A stretch of 64,000 bases of DNA from Microbacterium croceum. GTDB taxonomy: Bacteria > Actinomycetota > Actinomycetes > Actinomycetales > Microbacteriaceae. Shown piece by piece: positions 58,302 to 64,000 of this stretch. Both the position numbers and the translations under genes were made by a program. Location: assembly GCF_023091245.1 (NCBI RefSeq), contig NZ_JAHWXN010000002.1, positions 1 to 64,000 of the forward strand, in the 5' to 3' direction. Position 1 is the stretch's first letter; every line of letters starts with the position of its first letter. Below the pieces are notes generated by a model. The model was not told where the DNA came from and made no database searches. It worked only from the letters and a program-made list of their open reading frames with translations.

Positions 58302-59075
58302 ATGCATCACGCCGCTCTCATCCCCTGGCTCGACCCCGCGATGATCATCGGCACCGCCGGGCCCTGGGCACTGCTCGTGGTGTGCTTCATCGTCTTCGCC
58401 GAGACGGGACTGCTGGTCGGATTCCTGCTCCCGGGTGACACGCTGCTCGTGATCGCCGGTCTGCTGTCGCACCCGGTCGCCGGCTCGGAGCACGGCGTCT
58501 TCGGCATCAACGTGTGGTTCGTCGCGCTGCTGATCGGTCTGTCCGCGTTCATCGGCGGCGAGGTCGGTTATGTCATCGGGCACAAGGGCGGGCCCGCCGT
58601 CTTCGAACGCAAGGAATCCGGGCTGTTCAGCAAGAAGAACGTCGAGCGCACGAACGCGTTCTTCGAGCGCTTCGGCGGCATCACGGTCATCCTGGCCCGC
58701 TTCGTCCCGATCGTGCGCACCTTCGCTCCCGTGGCCGCGGGTGTCGGACACATGCCGTGGCGCCGCTACACGCTCTACAACCTCATCGGCGCGATCCTCT
58801 GGGGCTTCGGTCTGACGATGTTCGGATACGCCATCGGGTTCATCCCCCCGGTCGCCCACTTCGTCGAGAGCTACATCGACCTGATCCTGCTCGCCGCGGT
58901 CGGCGGCACCGCCCTGATCACCCTGTGGCACTACCTGTCCGAGCGTCACAAGGCTAAGAAGGCCGCTGCCGCCGGTGAAGATGTCGTCACCGACGCCACC
59001 GAGGCAGAGGAGCTCGTACTCGACGCCGAGGTGTTCGACCGCGCCCCCGACCTCGACGGCGACGGCACGCACTGA
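58302..59075 (+). CDS. DedA family membrane protein
   Basis: A 257-residue inner-membrane protein with the DedA/SNARE-associated core: ETGLLVGFLLPGDTLLVIAG, FIGGEVGYVIGHKGG, RFVPIVRTFAPVAAGVGHMPWRRY and GAILWGFGLTMFGYAIG. DedA proteins are linked to lipid-carrier (undecaprenyl phosphate) or phospholipid translocation. The C-terminal 40 residues form an acidic cytoplasmic tail. ATG 58302 is the most plausible start; the ribosome site is weak. Confidence 0.9.
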   Translation: MHHAALIPWLDPAMIIGTAGPWALLVVCFIVFAETGLLVGFLLPGDTLLVIAGLLSHPVAGSEHGVFGINVWFVALLIGLSAFIGGEVGYVIGHKGGPAVFERKESGLFSKKNVERTNAFFERFGGITVILARFVPIVRTFAPVAAGVGHMPWRRYTLYNLIGAILWGFGLTMFGYAIGFIPPVAHFVESYIDLILLAAVGGTALITLWHYLSERHKAKKAAAAGEDVVTDATEAEELVLDAEVFDRAPDLDGDGTH

Positions 59076-59082
59076 TCACCAT

Positions 59083-59108
59083 CCGGTCCTCGTCGCTGCG
59101 AGGACCGG
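59083..59108. terminator. Bidirectional terminator, dedA / ku
   Basis: CCGGTCCTCG (59083-59092) and CGAGGACCGG (59099-59108) form a perfect 10-bp stem with a six-base loop between convergent stops. Confidence 0.75.
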
Positions 59109-59111
59109 GGA

Positions 59112-59921
59112 TCAGCCGGCGTTCTGCGCCCGCTGCTCCTTCGACTTCGCCACGCTCGCCCGCAGTGCTTCCATGAGGTCGATGACCTCCCCGCTCTGGG
59201 CGTCCGACTCCTTCTCGCCGAAGGTGTCGGAGACGTCGAACGTGTCGCCCGCCTCGATCTTGGCGTCGATGAGAGTGCGCAGCTCCTTCTGGTACTCGTC
59301 GACGAATTCCTCCGCGTCGAAGTCCGATGAGTAGCTCTCCACGAGGGATGCCGACAGCTCCAGTTCCTTCTTCGAGATGCGGACGTCCTCATCCAGGGCA
59401 GGGAACTCCGCCTCGCGCACCTCATCGGCCCACAGCAGCGTCTGCAGCACCAGCACCTTGCCACGCACCCGCAGCGCGGCCAGCCGGGTCTTCTGCCGCA
59501 GCGTGAACCGCACGATGGCGGTGCGGTCGGTCTGCTCGAGCGTCTTGCGCAGCAGCACATACGCCTTGGGCGAAGTCGAGTCGGGCTCGAGGTAGTACGG
59601 CTTGTCGAGCGTGAGCAGATCGACCTGATCCGATGGCACGAACTCGACCACGTCGATCTCACGGCTCTTCTCGGCCGGCAGGGCCGCGAGATCGTCCTTG
59701 GTGAGCACGACGGTCTGCCCTTCATCGACATAGGCCTTGTCGATGTCGGCGAACGCGACGGTCTCCCCGCACACTTCGCACGTGCGCTGGTAGCGGATGC
59801 GTCCGCCATCCTTCTCGTGCACCTGATGCAGCGACACGTCGTGGTCCTCGGTGGCGGAGTACACCTTCACCGGCACGTTGACGAGCCCGAATGTCAGCGC
59901 GCCCTTCCAGATCGTCCTCAT
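59112..59921 (-). CDS. ku: Ku DNA end-binding protein
   Basis: A homodimeric ring that binds double-strand ends for non-homologous end joining; 269 residues beginning MRTIWKGALTFGLVNVPVKVY. The Ku core includes HQVHEKDGGRIRYQRTCEVCG (a CxxC pair) and YYLEPDSTSPKAYVLLRKTL. The C-terminal tail is short and mildly basic. It is divergent from ligD. The ATG at 59921 is preferred to a GTG five codons upstream because homologs begin MR-x-IWKG. Confidence 0.95.
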   Translation of the reverse strand: MRTIWKGALTFGLVNVPVKVYSATEDHDVSLHQVHEKDGGRIRYQRTCEVCGETVAFADIDKAYVDEGQTVVLTKDDLAALPAEKSREIDVVEFVPSDQVDLLTLDKPYYLEPDSTSPKAYVLLRKTLEQTDRTAIVRFTLRQKTRLAALRVRGKVLVLQTLLWADEVREAEFPALDEDVRISKKELELSASLVESYSSDFDAEEFVDEYQKELRTLIDAKIEAGDTFDVSDTFGEKESDAQSGEVIDLMEALRASVAKSKEQRAQNAG

Positions 59922-59992
59922 GTGACCAGTAGACACCAGCCGCGCCCACGGCGGCTAGCCCCGCGGGGCCTGCGCGCCGCTAGCCTGGCGTC

Positions 59993-61936
59993 ATGGCGAG
60001 CGACGGGCAGATCGTGCAGATCGACGGCCGCCGCCTGCGCGTCACCAATCTCGACAAGGTCGTCTACCCCGAGACAGGTACGACCAAGGGCGAGATCATC
60101 GCCTACTACTCGACGATCGCCCCGCAGCTCCTGCCCCTGCTCGCCGGACGCCCTGTCACGCGCAAGCGCTGGGTGGAGGGCGTGGGCACGGCGGATGCCC
60201 CGGCCGATGCCTTCTTCACGAAGCAGCTCGAGCGCGGCGCTCCGGAGTGGATTCCGCGCCAGGAGATCCAGCATTCCGACGGTGCCAAGGAGTATCCGCT
60301 CGTGCAGGACGTGCCGACGCTGGTGTGGCTGGCCCAGGTCGCCGCGATCGAGCTGCATGTGCCGCAGTGGCGGTTCACCGCCGAAGGGCTGCCAGGGAGG
60401 CCGGACCGGCTCGTGCTCGACCTCGACCCGGGACCCGGCGTCGATCTGGTGCAGTGCGCGGCGGTCGCCCGCATCGCCCGCGGCATCCTCACTGGCATGG
60501 GACTCGACCCGCTGCCGGTGACGAGCGGATCCAAGGGCATCCACCTCTACGCGGCACTGCCCGGTGAGCAGACCAGCGACGAGATCTCCGCGGTCGTGAA
60601 GCAACTCGCCCGGCTCATCGAGGACGAGCACCCCGACCTCGCGACCGCGACGATGTCGAAAGCGGTGCGCGGCGGTCGCGTGTTCCTGGACTGGAGCCAG
60701 AACAACGGCAAGAAGACCACGATCTCGCCGTACTCGCTCCGGGGCCGCGCGCGGCCCTGGGTCGCCGCTCCCCGCACGTGGGAGGAACTCGACGACCCCG
60801 ATCTCGCACAGCTGGAGATCGATGCGGTGCTCGCGCGCGCCGCGGCCGGTATCGATCCGCTGGCCGGTCTCCGCGGCGAGGCTCCCGCCACCGCGCCGCC
60901 CATCGCGCCCCGCCATCCGCACCGCTACCCGCGGGCATCAGCGGCCGTGGCATCCGCTGCGCAGAAGCCCACGCTGTCGCCGATGCTCGCCGAGAACGGC
61001 ACTCCCGCACTGGCCCGGAGCCTGAGCACCCCGTCGTGGGTGGAGGTGAAGTGGGATGGCATCCGCGCCGTCGGCACCTGGTCCCACGGACGGATGCTGC
61101 TGCACGCCCGCAGCGGCACCGACATCACGGCGCGGTATCCCGAGCTCACCGCCGACGGCGCACCGTTCCTCCCCGCCTCGGATGCCGTCGTCGACGGCGA
61201 GATCGTGGCGTTCGACGATCACGGCCGACCGAGCTTCTCGTTGCTGCAGAACCGGATGCACCTGACGCGTCCGCGGGAGATCGAGCGCGAGGTCGTGCGC
61301 ACACCGATCGTCTACCTGCTCTTCGATCTGATCCGCCTCGACGGCCACGACCTCACCGACATGCCGCTCCGACAGCGACGCACGCTGCTGCAGGACCTGG
61401 CCGAAGAACTCGATGCCCCGGTGAAGGTCCCTCCGGTCTTCGACGACGTCGATGCCGCCCTCGCCGCAAGCCGGGAGTTCGGACTCGAAGGCGTCGTCGC
61501 CAAGGATCCGTCGTCGCGGTATCGGCCGGGGCAGCGTTCCCCGTCGTGGCTCAAGGTCAAGCACACGCTCATGCAGGAGGCGGTGATCGTCGGCATCCGC
61601 CCCGGCAAGGGCGACCGCGAGAGCACGCTCGGTTCGCTCCTGCTCGCCGTCCGCGACTCGGCGGGCGGGGCGCTGCGCTACGTCGGACGGGTAGGCACCG
61701 GATTCACCGAACGCTCGCTGCGTGACCTGTTGGCGCGTCTCGAGCCGCTGCGGATCGACTCTGCTCCGCTGAACGGCGTCCCGGCGCTCGACGCCGCGGA
61801 TGCACTCTGGGTGCGGCCGGAACTGGTCGGCGAGGTCGAGTTCGCGAACTGGACGCCCGACGGCGTGCTGCGGCACGCACGCTGGCGAGGACTTCGCCCT
61901 GACAAGGCGGCGGAAGACGTGGTGCGCGAGGCCTGA
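59993..61936 (+). CDS. ligD: LigD, polymerase-ligase form
   Basis: End-joining enzyme, 647 residues. Residues ~1-290 are the archaeo-eukaryotic-primase-type polymerase domain with metal-binding Asp 143 and Asp 145 (VLDLDPG). Residues ~330-647 are the ATP-dependent ligase with adenylated Lys 353 (EVKWDGIRA), VVDGEIVAFD and WLKVKHT. The 3'-phosphoesterase domain found in many LigD proteins is absent. ATG follows TAGCCT (59981-59986) by six bases, a leaderless layout. Confidence 0.94.
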   Translation: MASDGQIVQIDGRRLRVTNLDKVVYPETGTTKGEIIAYYSTIAPQLLPLLAGRPVTRKRWVEGVGTADAPADAFFTKQLERGAPEWIPRQEIQHSDGAKEYPLVQDVPTLVWLAQVAAIELHVPQWRFTAEGLPGRPDRLVLDLDPGPGVDLVQCAAVARIARGILTGMGLDPLPVTSGSKGIHLYAALPGEQTSDEISAVVKQLARLIEDEHPDLATATMSKAVRGGRVFLDWSQNNGKKTTISPYSLRGRARPWVAAPRTWEELDDPDLAQLEIDAVLARAAAGIDPLAGLRGEAPATAPPIAPRHPHRYPRASAAVASAAQKPTLSPMLAENGTPALARSLSTPSWVEVKWDGIRAVGTWSHGRMLLHARSGTDITARYPELTADGAPFLPASDAVVDGEIVAFDDHGRPSFSLLQNRMHLTRPREIEREVVRTPIVYLLFDLIRLDGHDLTDMPLRQRRTLLQDLAEELDAPVKVPPVFDDVDAALAASREFGLEGVVAKDPSSRYRPGQRSPSWLKVKHTLMQEAVIVGIRPGKGDRESTLGSLLLAVRDSAGGALRYVGRVGTGFTERSLRDLLARLEPLRIDSAPLNGVPALDAADALWVRPELVGEVEFANWTPDGVLRHARWRGLRPDKAAEDVVREA

Positions 61937-61942
61937 ACGCGG

Positions 61943-62863
61943 TCAGGCGTGATGCGGTTCGCAGTCGGACTGCTCGGCGGGTTCGATCTGGAAGGTGGAA
62001 TGCTCCACATCGAAATGGTCGGCGAGGCACGACTGCAGGTCGGAGAGCAGTCTCGCCGATCGCCCGTCCGCCGGATACGCCGGATCGACGCTGACGTGCG
62101 CACTGAAGACGGGGGCTCCACGCGTGAGCTGCCACACGTGCACGTCGTGCACGCCCGTCACGCCCTCGTAGTCCAGCAGGTGCTGTCGGATGTCGCTCAC
62201 CGCGGTGCCCTTCGGCGCGGACTCCGAGAGCACCGAGAACACCTCACGGAGCAGCGAGATCGCCCGCGGGATGATCATCACCGCGATGAACATCGAGGCG
62301 ATGGCATCCGCCGGCATCCAGCCGGTCGCGACGATCACGATGGCCGCCACGATGACCGCGGCAGAGCCGATGAGGTCGCCCATGACCTCCAGATACGCGC
62401 CGCGCACGTTGATGCTGGTGCGCTGTGCGCGGCTCAGCAGCCACATCGAGACACCGTTCGCGAGGAGTCCGATGATCGCGACCACGAGCATCAGCGGACC
62501 GGCGACCTCGACATCACTCGGGTTCAGCAGCCGACCGACCGCTTCGATCCCGACCCACCCGGCGAGGAGGATCAGGATCACGGCGTTGATCAGTGCTCCG
62601 AACACCTCGGCACGCTGGTATCCGAACGTGCGACGATCGTCGGCCGGACGCGCCGCGACCGCCGCCGCGATGAGCGCGATCACGAGAGCGGACGCGTCGG
62701 TGAACATATGCGCGGCATCGGCGAGCAGCGCGAGCGAGCCGGTCAGGATCGCCCCGACGACCTGTACGAGCATGATGCTCGCGGTCAGGCAGAGCGAGAT
62801 CGTCAGCAGGCGGCGATGGCCTGCCGAACGGATGCCGCCGGCAGCGGGAGCGTGATCGTGCAT
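61943..62863 (-). CDS. Cation diffusion facilitator (Zn/Cd/Co-type)
   Basis: A 306-residue efflux transporter with six helices. Metal-site residues Asp 49, His 52 and Asp 56 lie in LLADAAHMFTD; the second site is in DLIGSAAVIVAAIVI. FGYQRAEVFGALIN is the CDF signature region. A cytoplasmic domain (~210-306) contains HDVHVWQLTRGAPVFSAHVSV and His residues at its end. TAGCCT is six bases before ATG. Confidence 0.92.
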   Translation of the reverse strand: MHDHAPAAGGIRSAGHRRLLTISLCLTASIMLVQVVGAILTGSLALLADAAHMFTDASALVIALIAAAVAARPADDRRTFGYQRAEVFGALINAVILILLAGWVGIEAVGRLLNPSDVEVAGPLMLVVAIIGLLANGVSMWLLSRAQRTSINVRGAYLEVMGDLIGSAAVIVAAIVIVATGWMPADAIASMFIAVMIIPRAISLLREVFSVLSESAPKGTAVSDIRQHLLDYEGVTGVHDVHVWQLTRGAPVFSAHVSVDPAYPADGRSARLLSDLQSCLADHFDVEHSTFQIEPAEQSDCEPHHA

Positions 62864-63004
62864 GTCTTCAGGCTAGACCGGGAATCCCTGTCGAGAGGCT
62901 GATTTCCGCTAGTCGGGAAGGGTAACGAGAACCATGATCAGCCGCGGGGCGAGCGAGCAGACGACGAAGGCTGACGAACCGACGTCAGTTCGACCTGCGT
63001 CCCA

Positions 63005-63577
63005 TCACGGACGCACGTAGCTGAGCACCACGCAGCCGTTGTCGAAGGCGCGCACCTCCTCCAACGCGAACAGCGTCGGCGCGAAGCCGTGGCGGGTCAT
63101 CGGTATGCCGGAGCCGGCGATCACCGGATACTTCTTCACGATCAGACGATCGATCTCATCGAGCAGCTCACCGGCGAGACCCGCGCCTCCGGCGAGATAG
63201 ATCCCAAGACCGTCCTCGGCTTTGAGCTCCTGCACGCGGCGGAGAGGATCGGTGCGGACGATCTCCACGTTCGGCTCGCCCGGGTCGGCCAGCGTCGTGC
63301 TGCACACGAGGGTGCGCAGCTGCGCATACGGATCCGTGATGCCGAACCGGAGCGCCGGCTCGTAGGTGCGGCGCCCCATGACCACGGTGTCGAACCGCGT
63401 CACGGGGGCGTCCGCTTCTCCGCGCCGCGCCCGCACGTGCGCGGGCTGGACGTCGGCGAGCTCGGTGCCGAGCATCTCCTCGAACGCCGGTGTGAGGGGA
63501 TAGAAGTCGACCTCGTCGTCGGGCCCGGCGATGAAGCCGTCGAGAGTGACGCCGATGCAGTACGTGAGTTGTCGCAT
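63005..63577 (-). CDS. Dihydrofolate reductase-fold (RibD C-domain-like) protein
   Basis: A 190-residue protein of the DHFR/RibD-like family: LTYCIGVTLDGFIAGPDDEVDFY at the N-terminus, FDTVVMGRRTYE, GIYLAGGAGLAGELLDEIDRLIVKKYPVIAGSG. The NADPH-binding core is present but not the folate-specific residues, so the reaction is unknown. The ATG at 63577 follows TATGGT by seven bases (leaderless); an in-frame GTG lies six codons upstream. It sits next to a long inverted repeat. Confidence 0.85.
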   Translation of the reverse strand: MRQLTYCIGVTLDGFIAGPDDEVDFYPLTPAFEEMLGTELADVQPAHVRARRGEADAPVTRFDTVVMGRRTYEPALRFGITDPYAQLRTLVCSTTLADPGEPNVEIVRTDPLRRVQELKAEDGLGIYLAGGAGLAGELLDEIDRLIVKKYPVIAGSGIPMTRHGFAPTLFALEEVRAFDNGCVVLSYVRP

Positions 63578-63581
63578 GCGA

Positions 63582-63633
63582 CACACCATAACCACTACGT
63601 GCGAAGTACGTCAAGCGTAGTGGTTATGGTGTG
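63582..63633. repeat. 18-bp perfect inverted repeat between rdgB and DHFR-like gene
   Basis: CACACCATAACCACTACG (63582-63599) and its exact complement (63616-63633) flank a 16-base loop. Each arm contains TATGGT reading outward; the left copy is the -10 of the DHFR-like gene. It may be an operator dyad, a hairpin after rdgB, or both. Confidence 0.9.
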
Positions 63634-63637
63634 GGTG

Positions 63638-64000
63638 TCAGAGCTTCTCGAGGAGCGGCACGAGCTCGGCGAATGCGCGGGCGCGATGGGACTGCGCTTG
63701 CTTCTCCTCGGCGCTGAAGTCGCCGACCGTGCGCTCGGTTCCCTCCTTCTGCCCGTCCGGGATGAAGATAGGGTCATAACCGAATCCGCCGCCGCCCGAT
63801 GCCCCCTGCGCGAGGCGCCCCGGCCACTCGCCGACGACCACGTACTCCCGCCCCTCCGGCGTGACGAGAGCGATCGTCGAGTTGAAGTGCGCCCTGCGAT
63901 GGGGATCGGCGATGTCGCGCAGCTGGTCGAGCAGCAGCTCCAGGTTCGCGGCCGCATCCTTACGCTGTCCCGCCCAGTACGCCGAGAAGACCCCGGGCGA
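63638..64000 (-). CDS. rdgB: RdgB/HAM1 non-canonical purine NTP pyrophosphatase (3' part)
   Basis: The C-terminal 120 residues of a house-cleaning enzyme that hydrolyses dITP/XTP; the start lies beyond the right edge. Conserved blocks are SPGVFSAYWAG at the cut end, then GGGGFGYDPIFIPDG and SHRARAF. Nothing suggests the gene is broken; it is only cut by the window. Confidence 0.93.
   Translation of the reverse strand, partial: SPGVFSAYWAGQRKDAAANLELLLDQLRDIADPHRRAHFNSTIALVTPEGREYVVVGEWPGRLAQGASGGGGFGYDPIFIPDGQKEGTERTVGDFSAEEKQAQSHRARAFAELVPLLEKL

Overview
This 64 kb window is chromosomal DNA from a high-GC actinobacterium, most likely a Microbacteriaceae member close to Microbacterium. That placement is an inference. 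It rests on strong G/C third positions, actinobacterial gene orders (argCJBDFH, hisCBH/hisA, infC-rpmI-rplT-DUF1844, ftsE-ftsX-smpB, lexA next to a LysM gene, a compact tad cluster), many apparently leaderless genes, and a Ku/LigD pair. Nothing indicates a plasmid or prophage.

Layout. 1-570: promoters and boxA leader of an rRNA operon that runs leftward out of the window. 0.57-7.3 kb: a CoA-transferase, DUF4184, tyrS, a SatD/membrane pair, a DUF1349 gene, and a DUF559-type nuclease-like gene flanked on both sides by tandem GATC-core repeats. 7.46-14.2 kb: arginine operon argC-argJ-argB-argD-argF-argH. 14.4-17.5 kb: thiamine genes, a ThiE-ThiD-TenA triple fusion and thiM behind a TPP riboswitch. 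17.5-22.9 kb: an epimerase-like gene, DUF402, pheST. 22.9-26.2 kb: gluABCD-type amino-acid ABC transporter. 26.6-30.5 kb: TAXI-type binding lipoprotein, histidine kinase, response regulator and an RNA methyltransferase. 30.5-32.7 kb: a truncated DUF2809 remnant, rplT, rpmI, infC (AUC start), DUF1844.

32.7-38.2 kb: sseB, hisA/priA, an opposite-strand ParA-like ATPase, hisH, hisB, hisC. 38.3-42.6 kb: LysM membrane protein divergent from lexA, an ACR3-like transporter, an S9 peptidase. 42.6-47.6 kb: smpB, ftsX, ftsE, an opposite-strand DUF2510 gene, prfB. 47.7-51.5 kb: two overlapping sensor-like membrane proteins, an MFS transporter, a small membrane protein. 51.5-53.5 kb: an A/T-richer accessory patch with a small membrane protein, a secreted four-cysteine protein and a decayed frame. 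53.6-58.0 kb: tad/Flp pilus genes. 58.2-64 kb: tRNA-Leu, dedA, ku/ligD (end joining), a zinc-type CDF transporter, a DHFR-fold protein, and the 3' part of rdgB.

Most of the window is ordinary core metabolism in translationally coupled operons (ATGA, GTGA and TGATG overlaps). The least explained parts are the repeat-flanked DUF559 locus, a related stop-codon repeat after hisH, an 18-bp inverted repeat between rdgB and the DHFR-like gene, the TAXI/two-component trio, and the 51.8-53.5 kb patch.
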